From the NCBI RefSeq assembly GCF_024622505.1, contig NZ_JANKAS010000002.1, positions 124,001-188,000 of the forward strand: DNA of 64,000 nucleotides. The letters run 5' to 3'. The notes beneath the pieces are model-generated. The model was not told the origin of the DNA. It made no database searches and saw nothing but the letters and a program-made list of their open reading frames with translations. Position numbers and translations under genes: made by a program. The stretch is from Irregularibacter muris (GTDB lineage: Bacteria > Bacillota > Clostridia > Eubacteriales > Garciellaceae). Positions 52,808 through 61,943 of the stretch are shown here, in pieces. Each line of letters opens with the position of its first letter. Position 1 is the first letter of the stretch.

Positions 52808-53989
52808 ATGAAAAAAATCATATTGATTATGCTAATAATATTATTGGTACCTTCAGTAGTAATGGCACAAGAGGACGGGCATGATGAGAATTTGGATAAT
52901 GAGCAATTGGTGGATGAAATATTAAATAAAATGGATACTAGTGATCTTGAAGAGATTATCGGGCAAACAAATATGGAAATGAATGAATATCTTCCCCAAT
53001 TAAATCTCAGAGATTTACTTTCCTCTATAGCTAAAGGAAAGTTTAGCTTCGATATTAAAAGTATTTTTACAGGAATGGCAAAATATTTATTTAATGAAGT
53101 GATTAATAATTCTGGATTACTATCCAGATTGGTTTTACTATCTATTGTATGTGCAATTCTTCAAAATTTACAAAATTCATTTGAAAGTAATGCTGTAGGA
53201 CAGATTGCATTTAACGTTGTATATTTGGTTATTTTGGCCATTGCTATTCAAAGTTTTGCGACAGCAATAGAAATAGGTAAGGAGACCATTGACAGTATGG
53301 TAGTTTTTATGCAGGCCCTATTACCTACGTTGATAATTTTATTAACATCTATGGGGGCTTTTGCATCGGCTGCATTGTTTCAGCCTCTGATCACCATCAC
53401 AATTACAATGCTAAGCACCTTTGTGCAAAATGTTATATTGCCTATGATATTTTTCGCATCTATCCTAACCATAATTAATTATATCAGTGAGAGGGTACAA
53501 ATTTCTAAATTAGCGGGTTTAATTAAACAAGTTTCTATAGTTTTACTGGGTTTTGCTCTAACTATATTTTTAGGCGTCATGACCATACAAGGTGTATCCT
53601 CAGCTTCTTTTGATGGGGTGACGGCTAGAACGGCAAAATATGCTGTGGATAATTTATTACCTATTATTGGAGGGTTTTTATCTGATGCTTTAGATACAAT
53701 TATCGGGTGTTCCTTGTTAGTAAAAAATGCCATAGGAGTAATTGGTTTAATCTTTTTATTTTTAACAATGGCTTTTCCTATTGTAAAAATATTGGCTTTA
53801 ATTTTTATTTATAAAGTTTCCAGTGCCATTATACAACCCATAGCCGATGGTAGAATTGTAAATTGTTTAAATGATATGGCAAAATCTTTAACTTTAATAT
53901 TTGTGTCTGTTGTTGCTGTTGCCATGATGTTTTTTATTGTTATAACTATAATTGTGGGAGCAGGTAATGCTACAGTAATGATGAGGTAG
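52808..53989 (+). CDS. spoIIIAE: Stage III sporulation protein AE
   Basis: Polytopic membrane protein of 393 residues with a cleavable signal peptide (MLIILLVPSVVMA) and about seven helices from residue 95 on. It includes the conserved GVSSASFDGVTARTAKYA loop. Component of the mother cell-forespore channel. ATG after AGGAG. Confidence 0.94.
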   Translation: MKKIILIMLIILLVPSVVMAQEDGHDENLDNEQLVDEILNKMDTSDLEEIIGQTNMEMNEYLPQLNLRDLLSSIAKGKFSFDIKSIFTGMAKYLFNEVINNSGLLSRLVLLSIVCAILQNLQNSFESNAVGQIAFNVVYLVILAIAIQSFATAIEIGKETIDSMVVFMQALLPTLIILLTSMGAFASAALFQPLITITITMLSTFVQNVILPMIFFASILTIINYISERVQISKLAGLIKQVSIVLLGFALTIFLGVMTIQGVSSASFDGVTARTAKYAVDNLLPIIGGFLSDALDTIIGCSLLVKNAIGVIGLIFLFLTMAFPIVKILALIFIYKVSSAIIQPIADGRIVNCLNDMAKSLTLIFVSVVAVAMMFFIVITIIVGAGNATVMMR

Positions 53990-53997
53990 GTGTTTTT

Positions 53998-54645
53998 ATG
54001 ATAGAAATATTAAGTTCTTGGGTACAAAACATTATCTATATCGTAATATTTGTGGTTTTTTTAGAATTACTATTTCCCGATAATTTTATGCAAAAATATG
54101 TAAGAATGGTAAGTGGTTTGTTAATCATAGTTGTGATATTAACACCTATTACTAAATTATTTAGTAAAAATTTTAATGTAGAAAATGCCATATCACAAAA
54201 CTATGTTGATATGGCACAAATTGAAATTAAAAGCCAACAAGAGGCATTACAATCCCATCAAGAGGATTTGGCGATAAATATCTATAAAGATAAGATTACA
54301 CAACAAATAAAACAGCAACTATCCAAAAAACTAGAGGGTTTAAGTATAAAAGTAGAGTTAGAGATTTTTGAGGATATCGAGGAGGATAATTATGGTGGAA
54401 TCAAAGAAGTAACTCTTTATCTAGCGAGATCGAAAGAACAGAAAAAAGATATCAAGACTATAGAAAAAATAGAGATTGGAAAAAATACAGATGAAAGCCA
54501 GGGACAAGACAGTAAGAAACAAGATTTAATAGACAAGGAGAAGGAAAAGGAAATAAAAGAGTATTTTTTGGACTTCTATAATGTCCCTATAGAGAATATA
54601 TCTATTAATATACAAGAAAACATTGGGGAAGAGGGGGAAGAATAA
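53998..54645 (+). CDS. spoIIIAF: Stage III sporulation protein AF
   Basis: Protein of 215 residues. Two membrane helices lie at residues about 10-60 (LELLFPDNFMQKYVRMVSGL between them), then a ring-building-like alpha/beta domain facing the intermembrane space. The stop overlaps the start of spoIIIAG by one base. Confidence 0.92.
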   Translation: MIEILSSWVQNIIYIVIFVVFLELLFPDNFMQKYVRMVSGLLIIVVILTPITKLFSKNFNVENAISQNYVDMAQIEIKSQQEALQSHQEDLAINIYKDKITQQIKQQLSKKLEGLSIKVELEIFEDIEEDNYGGIKEVTLYLARSKEQKKDIKTIEKIEIGKNTDESQGQDSKKQDLIDKEKEKEIKEYFLDFYNVPIENISINIQENIGEEGEE

Positions 54646-55232
54646 TGAAAAACATCCTAAAGGAATACATGGAAAAAATCCAAAAAGGCGATATGAAGAA
54701 GAAAATACAATATTTAAGTATTATTGGAGTGGTGGGGATTGCATTGATTTTGACCAGTCCTCTTTTTATAAACAAGAATTCAAAGAATCCCCCAGCCCAG
54801 AAAGAAGAGTATAATGAAAGTTTAAAAGAGGACGATTATGAGACAAAGGTAAAGATGGAACTGGAAGGGATATTAGAGACGATTGAAGGGGTAGGAAAGG
54901 TAGATGTTATGGTGTCCATTGCCAATGAAAGTGAGTCAGAAATTGCCTTTAACACCACCGAATCCCAAAATGTTATTCAGGAAACGGATAATCAGGGTGG
55001 TCAAAGAGTAACCGATCAAAATAATTTATCAGAAACGGCTGTTATGGTTAATGAAGGAGGTGGAAATGCTCCCTTTATAACCAGACAAAATAGACCAGAA
55101 ATAAAAGGGATTATGGTAGTAGCCGAAGGTGCTCACGATCCGGCAATCAAATACCGATTAGATGAAGCAGTGCAGACAGCATTAGATCTACCTTCACATA
55201 AAGTTGTCATATATGCTAGAAAAAATAAATAA
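54645..55232 (+). CDS. spoIIIAG: Stage III sporulation protein AG
   Basis: Bitopic protein of 195 residues that forms the large ring of the channel. A membrane helix lies at about 25-42, with a ring-building domain at about 65-195 (LEGILETIEGVGKVDVMVSI, PEIKGIMVVAEGA). ATG after GGGGGAAGAA-type site in spoIIIAF. Confidence 0.94.
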   Translation: MKNILKEYMEKIQKGDMKKKIQYLSIIGVVGIALILTSPLFINKNSKNPPAQKEEYNESLKEDDYETKVKMELEGILETIEGVGKVDVMVSIANESESEIAFNTTESQNVIQETDNQGGQRVTDQNNLSETAVMVNEGGGNAPFITRQNRPEIKGIMVVAEGAHDPAIKYRLDEAVQTALDLPSHKVVIYARKNK

Positions 55233-55247
55233 AGGGGAGTGGACCAT

Positions 55248-55799
55248 ATGATGTTTTTTAGAAAAAAAACTTTTTTGATAGTAGCTTTATCTTTATTATT
55301 AGGCGTAGTTGCGGTTTTAAATTATAATTATGTGTTAAAGGATAAAAATGTAGCTCAAGAGGATATATTAGAGAAAGAAGGCCCTATGAATGCAGAATTA
55401 GTTAAAGGGAAATCAGAAGAAGATATTATGGCCAATAGCAAGAATATTTCTAAAGAGTTTTTTATTGATTATCGTTTGGAAAGAGACAAAAACAGAAGTC
55501 AACACATTGTTTTATTGGAGAATATTGTAGGGAATAAGGAAACGGATAAAGATACGAGAGGCCAAGCACAAAAGGAAATGATAAATCTTGTGAAATTAAG
55601 TGAAAAAGAAATGGTAATAGAAAATTTAATTCGAGCAAAGGGATTTAATGATGTAATTGTATTTATACATGATGGATATGTAAATGCTATAGTAGATGCA
55701 GAGAATTTATCAGCTGCCCATGCGGCACAAATTCAGGATGTGATCTCAAAGGAAACCGGAATAACCCTTGAAAAAATTTCTATAGCTACAACCAATTAA
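55248..55799 (+). CDS. spoIIIAH: Stage III sporulation protein AH
   Basis: Bitopic protein of 183 residues; its extracellular domain pairs with SpoIIQ. A membrane helix lies at about 5-25, then a charged linker and a YscJ/FliF-like ring domain (IRAKGFNDVIVFIHDGYVNAIVDAE is the core, quoted from its middle: FNDVIVFIHDG). The ATG at 55248 follows GGGGAG by 8 bases. Last gene of the operon. Confidence 0.93.
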   Translation: MMFFRKKTFLIVALSLLLGVVAVLNYNYVLKDKNVAQEDILEKEGPMNAELVKGKSEEDIMANSKNISKEFFIDYRLERDKNRSQHIVLLENIVGNKETDKDTRGQAQKEMINLVKLSEKEMVIENLIRAKGFNDVIVFIHDGYVNAIVDAENLSAAHAAQIQDVISKETGITLEKISIATTN

Positions 55800-55811
55800 T
55801 AAAGGGAATGT

Positions 55812-55840
55812 TTGTTAATTCAATAGGTTTCTGATATAAT
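55812..55840 (+). promoter_or_regulatory. Promoter of the asp23 gene
   Basis: TTGTTA (55812-55817), 17 bases, TATAAT (55835-55840), 35 bases before the TTG start. It gives a vegetative promoter after the sporulation operon. Confidence 0.8.
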
Positions 55841-55874
55841 ATATCCATAGTTAAGCCATTGGAGGTGAACAGTT

Positions 55875-56279
55875 TTGGAGAAAAGTCTACATAATGAAGG
55901 GGAACAATTTGGAAAATTAAATATATCGGATGATGTGTTGAGTACAATTGCCAGTATTGCTGCATCGGAAGTGAAGGGTGTTACTTCTATGAGTGGTGGT
56001 ATTACTGGTGGAATTGTTGAGATGCTAGGGAAAAAGCCAGTGGGAAAAGGCGTAAAGATTGAAATAGAAGAGGAAAAAGTCAAAGTAGATATTTTCCTTG
56101 TAGTGAATTATGGTGTTCGAATACCCGATGTTGCTTGGGAAGTGCAAGAAAACGTAAAGAAGTCTATTGAGGCCATGGCAGGGCTAAAAGTTGCTCAGGT
56201 GAACATAAATGTGCAGGGTGTTAACTTTCAAAAAGTTAATCCCAAAGAAGGGGATTTGAAAAGTCAGGAAGAAAAATAA
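55875..56279 (+). CDS. Asp23/Gls24 family envelope stress protein
   Basis: Protein of 134 residues of the Asp23/Gls24 (YqhY-like) family, usually found between accBC and nusB or before nusB, as here. ISDDVLSTIASIAASEVKGV and GVRIPDVAWEVQENVKKSIEAM are the family blocks. A role in cell envelope or fatty acid synthesis homeostasis is suggested for relatives. TTG start after GGAGGTG. A perfect terminator follows. Confidence 0.92.
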   Translation: MEKSLHNEGEQFGKLNISDDVLSTIASIAASEVKGVTSMSGGITGGIVEMLGKKPVGKGVKIEIEEEKVKVDIFLVVNYGVRIPDVAWEVQENVKKSIEAMAGLKVAQVNINVQGVNFQKVNPKEGDLKSQEEK

Positions 56280-56287
56280 AAAATGCT

Positions 56288-56320
56288 TAAACCCTCTGAT
56301 TTTAATCAGAGGGTTTATTT
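56288..56320 (+). terminator. Terminator after the asp23 gene
   Basis: TAAACCCTCTGAT and ATCAGAGGGTTTA form a perfect 13-bp stem with a four-base loop, followed by a short T-rich tail. Confidence 0.85.
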
Positions 56321-56399
56321 AGGTAAAGAATATTCTAAAACTGACATATAGCTGGCATCTATAGGATAAAATACTTTAATAAAGATAGGAGGGAGAGCA

Positions 56400-56804
56400 T
56401 TGAGTAGAAGACGAGTTAGAGAAGTTATTTTGCAGATTATTTTTCAAATAGATTACTATAAAGAGGGCTTTGATGAAAATGCTTTTAATTATATGGAGGA
56501 ACAAAATATCCCAGAGGAAGAACAGACATACATTAGAGAATTTGTAGAAGACCTCATAAAAAATAAAGAGACTATTGATGAAACCATTGGAAAACATCTA
56601 AAAAGTTGGACGATTGGCAGATTAAGTAAAATTGATTTGGCTATTTTAAGAGTTTCTACCTATGAAATGTTATTAAGAGAGGATATTCCTAAAAAAGTAT
56701 CCATGAATGAAGCTATAGAATTAACAAAAAGGTTTAGTGATGAGGAATCCAGCAAGTTTGTCAATGGAGTTTTAGATTCTATTGCCAATAGTAGAGATGA
56801 ATAA
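56400..56804 (+). CDS. nusB: Transcription antitermination factor NusB
   Basis: Helical RNA-binding protein of 134 residues that acts with NusE in rRNA antitermination. SRRRVREVILQIIFQIDY is the N terminus, and FVNGVLDSIANSRDE the conserved C terminus. TTG start after GGAGGG. The stop shares one base with the next start, so the genes from here to the DUF212 gene form one operon. Confidence 0.94.
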   Translation: MSRRRVREVILQIIFQIDYYKEGFDENAFNYMEEQNIPEEEQTYIREFVEDLIKNKETIDETIGKHLKSWTIGRLSKIDLAILRVSTYEMLLREDIPKKVSMNEAIELTKRFSDEESSKFVNGVLDSIANSRDE

Positions 56805-57757
56805 TGGAAGGACTATATCTTGGCTTAGATACAAGTAACTATACTACTTCCATCGCCCTAGTAGACGAGAAGGAACAAGTAGTATTGGATAAAAGGAAAA
56901 TTATACAAGTGAAAAAAGGTGAACGAGGGATAAGACAGTCGGAGGCAGTCTTTCAACATATCAATAATCTTTCCCAATTAATAGAAGAAATAGAAAATAG
57001 TACAATAAATAAGAATATATTAGGGGTATGCTCTAGTACATGTCCAAGACCTACCGAAAAATCCTATATGCCGGTATTTAATGTTTCCAAAACCATGGGA
57101 CAAGCTATTGCGAAATTTTTAAAAGTTCCTTTTTACAGCACTTCCCATCAAGAGGGTCATATCATGGCAGGAATTTGGTCATCCCAAGGAACTATTGGAG
57201 AAAAGTTTATCACAGTACATTTGTCTGGGGGGACTACCGAGATTCTAATGACACAAAGGCAGCAAAAGGGTTTTAGGGAAGAGATTATAGGAGGAAGTCA
57301 GGATTTAAATGCAGGGCAATTTATTGATAGAGTAGGAGTGGCTTTGGGGCTTAATTTTCCTAGTGGTCCTGAATTAGAACATTTGGCCATGAAGGGGAGC
57401 AAAGGAGGCGTAATCATTCCTTCCTCGGTTTCAGGAAATAAGATAAGTTTTTCAGGACCAGAAACGAAGGCACAAAACTTGATTGCACAAAACTGCAAAG
57501 ATGAAGATATTGCCTTAGGGGTTATTCACTGTATAGCTAAGTCATTGGAGAAAGTTATCATGAATATTGTAAGCACTACCAAAATCACGGATATTTTATT
57601 TGTAGGTGGTGTGGCTTCCAATAAACATATAAAAAATCACTTGGTTACCCGTTTGAAACTTAAAGGAATACAGTTGTATTTTTGCCAGCCACGGTATTCT
57701 ACCGATAATAGTGTAGGAGTTGCCCTAATGGGAAGAGCACAACATCAAAATAGATAG
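56804..57757 (+). CDS. TsaD/Gcp-like paralogue
   Basis: Protein of 317 residues of the ASKHA-fold Kae1/TsaD family. DTSNYTTSIAL is the first phosphate loop; SHQEGHIMAG gives the HxxxH iron site; LSGGTTEIL and FVGGVASNKH are further blocks. It is shorter than true TsaD, and the nusB-folD location is that of a paralogue widespread in Clostridia, distinct from the tsaD gene for t6A synthesis. Its function is not known. Confidence 0.83.
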   Translation: MEGLYLGLDTSNYTTSIALVDEKEQVVLDKRKIIQVKKGERGIRQSEAVFQHINNLSQLIEEIENSTINKNILGVCSSTCPRPTEKSYMPVFNVSKTMGQAIAKFLKVPFYSTSHQEGHIMAGIWSSQGTIGEKFITVHLSGGTTEILMTQRQQKGFREEIIGGSQDLNAGQFIDRVGVALGLNFPSGPELEHLAMKGSKGGVIIPSSVSGNKISFSGPETKAQNLIAQNCKDEDIALGVIHCIAKSLEKVIMNIVSTTKITDILFVGGVASNKHIKNHLVTRLKLKGIQLYFCQPRYSTDNSVGVALMGRAQHQNR

Positions 57758-57767
57758 GAGGGAAGTT

Positions 57768-58613
57768 ATGAACTCTAAAATTTTAGACGGCAAAAAACTT
57801 GCAAAGAAAATTAGGGAGGAAATAGCTCAAAAAGTTATCCATCTAAAAAATGAAAAAGCCATCATTCCAGGTATTGCAGTAATTATACTAGGGGAAGATC
57901 CTGCCTCTCATACATATGTAAATATGAAGGAAAAGGCTTGTAAGGAAGTAGGTTTCTATTCTGAAATACATAGGCTTCAGAATAGTACTAAGGAGGAAGA
58001 ACTTTTAAAATTGATTGAACAATTAAATCATAATGAAAAGATTCATGGAATATTAGTACAGCTCCCTCTTCCCGATCATATTAATGAAAATATTATCAAT
58101 GCACATATTAGTCCTTTTAAGGATGTGGATGGTTTTCATCCTTCCAATTTAGGAAAACTATTTTTGGGTCAGCCCAGTTTTGTTTCCTGCACTCCCAAGG
58201 GTATAATTAAATTATTAAAATATTATGGCGTGGAAATTCGGGGTAAACACGCTGTGGTCATTGGACGAAGTAATATTGTTGGCAAACCTATAGCTACTCT
58301 ACTTTTAAATGAAGATGCAACAGTGACTCTTTGTCACTCCAAGACAAGAGACTTGGCTCAATACACCCAACAGGCAGATATTATTGTATCTGCTGTAGGG
58401 AAGGCACATCTGATTAATCATAAAATGATAAAAAGAGAAGCGATTATTATAGATGCAGGGATGAATAGATTAAATGGAAGTTTAGTAGGAGATATTGATT
58501 TCCATGATGTCATAGAAAAAGTAAAATTGATTACTCCTGTTCCGGGTGGGGTAGGACCTATGACCATTACCATGTTGCTGGAAAACACCTTAGAGGCGGC
58601 TTTGAGATCATGA
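57768..58613 (+). CDS. folD: Methylenetetrahydrofolate dehydrogenase/cyclohydrolase
   Basis: Bifunctional one-carbon enzyme of 281 residues. Catalytic Tyr and Lys are in SHTYVNMKEKACKEVG. HGILVQLPLPDHI and GRSNIVGKPIATLLL are the classical signatures, and PVPGGVGPMTITMLLENT is the C-terminal block. ATG after GGAGGG. Overlaps xseA by four bases. Confidence 0.95.
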   Translation: MNSKILDGKKLAKKIREEIAQKVIHLKNEKAIIPGIAVIILGEDPASHTYVNMKEKACKEVGFYSEIHRLQNSTKEEELLKLIEQLNHNEKIHGILVQLPLPDHINENIINAHISPFKDVDGFHPSNLGKLFLGQPSFVSCTPKGIIKLLKYYGVEIRGKHAVVIGRSNIVGKPIATLLLNEDATVTLCHSKTRDLAQYTQQADIIVSAVGKAHLINHKMIKREAIIIDAGMNRLNGSLVGDIDFHDVIEKVKLITPVPGGVGPMTITMLLENTLEAALRS

Positions 58614-59833
58614 AGATGAAAACTTTTAATGTAAGCGAAGTAAATGATTATATAAACAGACTATTGTCCATAGATGTGATTTTAAATAACTTACAGGTAG
58701 TGGGAGAAATTTCAAATTTTAAATTTCACTCCTCGGGACACATGTATTTTACTTTAAAAGATAAAAAAAGTCGCATTCGTTGTGTAATGTTTAATAGTTA
58801 TTGTCAAGACTTAAAATTTATGCCTGAAGATGGAATGAGAGTGATTATAAAAGGATATATTTCAGTTTATGAGAGGGATGGTCAATACCAATTATATGCA
58901 CAACAAATGCAGCCTGATGGCATAGGTTCATTATATTTAGCCTTTGAACAATTGAAACAAAAACTAGAATTAGAAGGGCTTTTCGATGATCATATTAAAA
59001 AGCCTATACCATTTTTACCAAAAACCATAGGCGTTATAACATCCGCTACTGGAGCAGCAGTAAGAGATATTATTTCAGTGATCACTCGGAGAAATCCCAA
59101 TGTGGAAATTGTTATCTTCCATGTATTGGTACAAGGGACAGAGGCCTCTGGACAACTGGCTAAGGCCATAGAGTTTTTTAACAAAGAGAATAATGTAGAC
59201 GTAATTATAATAGGAAGAGGCGGAGGATCTATTGAAGAACTTTGGGCATTCAATGAGGAAAAAGTTGCAAGGAGTATAGCCGCATCTAAAATACCAATAA
59301 TTTCCGCAGTGGGTCATGAAACTGATTTTACAATCGCAGATTTTGTAGCCGATATGAGAGCAGCCACTCCTTCAGCTGCAGCTGAATTGGCAATACCACC
59401 AAAACTTGATTTGCAATATAATATTGCTATGCTTAAACAAAGATTAATTCAATTGATGAAAGGTATAATAAATAATAATAATCAAAAGCTTAAAGAAATA
59501 GAGAGATATTACAATCGGACTAGACTCCTTAATCTTTTAAATCAGTATAAGCAACAAATGGATTGGATAAATGTCAATCTAATAAGAGAAATGAATAAAA
59601 GGGCTTTTATTGAGAGGGAAAGGTTCCAAAGTGGATTGAAACAATTACAAAGTATAAGTCCACTGGCAGTATTAAATAGAGGTTTTGGAATGGTTAAGAA
59701 TCAAGAAGATAAATTAATTGTAAGTATAGAAGAAGTAGAGAAAGGTGAGTCAATACAAATACTTATGAAAAATGGAAGCATTTATTGTAAAGTAGAGGGA
59801 ACAGAGAAGGGGGGATACAACTTTGAAGGATAG
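58610..59833 (+). CDS. xseA: Exodeoxyribonuclease VII large subunit
   Basis: Large subunit of 407 residues of a single-strand DNA exonuclease. An N-terminal OB fold (NLQVVGEISNFKFHSSGHMYF) is followed by the catalytic core with IGVITSATGAAVRDI, IIIGRGGGSIEELWAFNEE and SAVGHETDFTIAD, then a coiled coil. ATG within the folD stop overlap. xseB overlaps its end by 11 bases. Confidence 0.95.
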   Translation: MKMKTFNVSEVNDYINRLLSIDVILNNLQVVGEISNFKFHSSGHMYFTLKDKKSRIRCVMFNSYCQDLKFMPEDGMRVIIKGYISVYERDGQYQLYAQQMQPDGIGSLYLAFEQLKQKLELEGLFDDHIKKPIPFLPKTIGVITSATGAAVRDIISVITRRNPNVEIVIFHVLVQGTEASGQLAKAIEFFNKENNVDVIIIGRGGGSIEELWAFNEEKVARSIAASKIPIISAVGHETDFTIADFVADMRAATPSAAAELAIPPKLDLQYNIAMLKQRLIQLMKGIINNNNQKLKEIERYYNRTRLLNLLNQYKQQMDWINVNLIREMNKRAFIERERFQSGLKQLQSISPLAVLNRGFGMVKNQEDKLIVSIEEVEKGESIQILMKNGSIYCKVEGTEKGGYNFEG

Positions 59834-60074
59834 TGAAAAAACCTTTGAACAAGGAGTAGAAAGATTAGAAGAAATTGTATCTATATTGGAAGATGGGAAA
59901 ATTTCCTTAGAAAGAGCTGTGGAGATATTTGAAGAGGGAATACAACTTACGAAGTATTGCAATAGAAAATTAGAATCTATAGAAAATAAAATTAGTCTTT
60001 TGATAGAAGAAGATGGAAGTGTACAGGAGAAAAAGTTTGATTTATTTGGAGAGGAAGGGAAAAATGACATTTAA
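59823..60074 (+). CDS. xseB: Exodeoxyribonuclease VII small subunit
   Basis: Helical subunit of 83 residues. FEQGVERLEEIVSILEDGKI followed by SLERAVEIFEEGIQL is the family signature. TTG start; ribosome binding site AAGGGGGG lies in xseA. Overlaps ispA by 11 bases, consistent with translational coupling. Confidence 0.94.
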   Translation: MKDSEKTFEQGVERLEEIVSILEDGKISLERAVEIFEEGIQLTKYCNRKLESIENKISLLIEEDGSVQEKKFDLFGEEGKNDI

Positions 60075-60960
60075 CAAAAGATTAAAAGCATATGTTGAAG
60101 AGATTGACCAGTATTTAAAAAACGCTCTCCCAAAAGAACAAGAAATTCCCGATGTATTAATTCAGTCTATGGAATATAGTGTTTTTGCGGGAGGAAAGAG
60201 ATTAAGACCCATATTACTTCTAGAGGCTATCAAATGCATTGATGAAAATAAGAGAGCACAAGCTATCCCATTAGCCTGTGCCTTAGAAATGATCCATACC
60301 TATTCCCTTATTCATGATGATTTGCCAGCCATGGATAATGATGATTTTAGACGGGGAAAACCTACAAACCATAAAGTCTATGGCGAGGGTATGGCTGTAC
60401 TTACGGGGGATGCCCTTTTAAACTATTCTTTTGAGCTGATGCTCAATAATGTTCCCTTTAATACAGAGAGGGAAAAAGACAATTATATTCGGGCTATTCA
60501 AGAAATTGCAAAGGCCGCAGGGATATTTGGAATGATAGGAGGACAAACCAAGGATTTAGAATGTGAGAATCAAGGGTTGAACTTTGAAACACTGCAGTAT
60601 ATTCATTCCCACAAGACAGGAGCATTAATTCGGGCATCTTTAAGAGCAGGAGCTATGTGTGCAGGTGCCAATGAAAAGCAGCTAGAAGCTCTTACCTTGT
60701 TTGGGGAAAAAATAGGCCTAGCTTTTCAGATTGTGGATGATATCTTAGATATCATTGGTGATGAAACAAAATTAGGAAAGCGTGTAGGTAGCGATGATAA
60801 GAATAAAAAATTAACTTATCCCTCTATTTATGGTTTAGAAGAATCTAAAAAAATGGTAGAGGAACTTTTAAATGAAGCTCTTAAGGCTATAGAATTATTT
60901 GGTGCAAAAAGTGAATTTATAGGTGAATTAGGGAAGTTTATATGTATAAGGGATTATTAA
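60064..60960 (+). CDS. ispA: Farnesyl diphosphate synthase
   Basis: Polyprenyl synthase of 298 residues making farnesyl diphosphate. The two aspartate-rich motifs are DDLPAMDNDD and DDILDIIGD. GGKRLRP and GQTKDLE are other family motifs. The ATG at 60064 follows GAGGAAGGG; the open frame upstream lies within xseB. Confidence 0.93.
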   Translation: MTFNKRLKAYVEEIDQYLKNALPKEQEIPDVLIQSMEYSVFAGGKRLRPILLLEAIKCIDENKRAQAIPLACALEMIHTYSLIHDDLPAMDNDDFRRGKPTNHKVYGEGMAVLTGDALLNYSFELMLNNVPFNTEREKDNYIRAIQEIAKAAGIFGMIGGQTKDLECENQGLNFETLQYIHSHKTGALIRASLRAGAMCAGANEKQLEALTLFGEKIGLAFQIVDDILDIIGDETKLGKRVGSDDKNKKLTYPSIYGLEESKKMVEELLNEALKAIELFGAKSEFIGELGKFICIRDY

Positions 60961-60976
60961 TTAAGGAGGAACAAGG

Positions 60977-61420
60977 GTGGAATTTTTTAATGGGATTATC
61001 CGGAACAGGGCGTTAAATGTTGCTATTTTATCATGGTTTATCGCCCAGGCTCTAAAGGTTATCATTACATTAATCCAAGAGAAAAAATTTGATTTTACGC
61101 GATTTATGGGTTCTGGAGGTATGCCTAGTTCTCATTCATCTTTTAGTATGGGATTAACCACCACCATAGGAAAAATGTATGGTTGGGATTCACCTATATT
61201 TGCCATATCTTTGTCTTTTGCTCTTATTGTTATGTATGATGCTGCCGGTGTTAGAAGAGCAGCAGGAAAACAAGCAAAAATTTTAAATAAAATGATTTAT
61301 GATATACATGCAAGTAAAAAGCTTACTGAGGAGAGGTTGAAGGAATTATTGGGGCATACTCCTAAAGAGGTTTTCATGGGTGCACTATTAGGAATTATTA
61401 TTGCAAATTTAATATATTAA
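60977..61420 (+). CDS. Divergent PAP2 family membrane protein (DUF212, YuiD-like)
   Basis: Membrane protein of 147 residues with about four helices. GMPSSHSSFSMGLTT and MYDAAGVRRAAGKQA are the DUF212 blocks, related to PAP2 phosphatases. A role in prenyl phosphate handling is suggested by the position after ispA but is not proven. GTG start after AAGGAGG. It ends the operon; a new strong promoter follows within 10 bases. Confidence 0.9.
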   Translation: MEFFNGIIRNRALNVAILSWFIAQALKVIITLIQEKKFDFTRFMGSGGMPSSHSSFSMGLTTTIGKMYGWDSPIFAISLSFALIVMYDAAGVRRAAGKQAKILNKMIYDIHASKKLTEERLKELLGHTPKEVFMGALLGIIIANLIY

Positions 61421-61423
61421 CTT

Positions 61424-61452
61424 TTGATTTCCATAATAATTTATGCTATAAT
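61424..61452 (+). promoter_or_regulatory. Strong promoter after the DUF212 gene
   Basis: TTGATT (61424-61429), 17 bases, TATAAT (61447-61452) with the extended -10 TGC directly before it. No reading frame of substance follows, so the product is probably an RNA beginning near 61459. Confidence 0.8.
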
Positions 61453-61458
61453 TTATTT

Positions 61459-61705
61459 ATTTTAAAATATAAAAGTTTATCCAATGGTAAAGAAGTAAAT
61501 GTTCATATTTTATAAGTATGAAGATCGCCGTTTCTATTCTAATGACGTAGTATTTTAGTCAGGACTATCCAATCCGAAGGCCGCCAGAGGACATATGGAT
61601 AAAGTTTCTTGGTTTGACTGCTGACGTCCAATGATGTTTAAATAGACCTTTAATACAATATTGTGTACATTATAGAGGAATTATGAATTTCATAATTCCT
61701 CTATA
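61459..61705 (+). ncRNA. Candidate structured non-coding RNA between ispA-DUF212 and tlyA
   Basis: No gene is seen from 61421 to 62112. Downstream of the strong promoter, TTTATCCA (61476-61483) can pair with TGGATAAA (61596-61603), closing a domain. Inside it lies a 9-bp hairpin, TTCATATTT with AAGTATGAA (61502-61522). The stretch 61522-61635 is clearly richer in G and C than its flanks. A perfect 17-base inverted repeat (61671-61705) follows and may end the RNA. The family is not recognised. The interval size and isoprenoid-tlyA setting recall OLE RNA loci, but I could not match OLE motifs. Confidence 0.5.
61671..61705 (+). terminator. Perfect 17-base inverted repeat, possible terminator
   Basis: TATAGAGGAATTATGAA, one base, then its exact complement. 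There is no T-run after it, so termination is plausible but not certain. Confidence 0.5.
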
Positions 61706-61934
61706 ATTATCTAATAAGGTATGAAGGTAATTGTTGCTGATAATGAAAAATACATAAGAATGCCTAAAAAAGTGAAGAGAAGTTCAGAAAAAAAGAAAAT
61801 CACAGTGCAGATGGGTTATACTAGTATCCATAGAGACCTTGATTATATCCATATTCTAAGTCTTTTTTAGAGATTCCACTGAAAAATACAAACTTATATA
61901 GTGTTTTTGTTCTTCTAATCTTTATTATTTTTAT

Positions 61935-61943
61935 TGGTATAAT
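61935..61943 (+). promoter_or_regulatory. Extended -10 promoter upstream of tlyA
   Basis: TGGTATAAT, an exact extended -10 (TGNTATAAT). No good -35 lies at 17 bases. It could drive tlyA with a leader of about 160 bases. Confidence 0.4.

Noticed and set aside
61721-61870. A 49-codon reading frame, Lys-rich, starting MKVIVADNEKYIRMP
   Set aside because: The AAGG before the ATG leaves almost no spacer, the composition is that of random AT-rich sequence, and it lies within the probable non-coding locus. Kept out of the gene list unless relatives conserve it.
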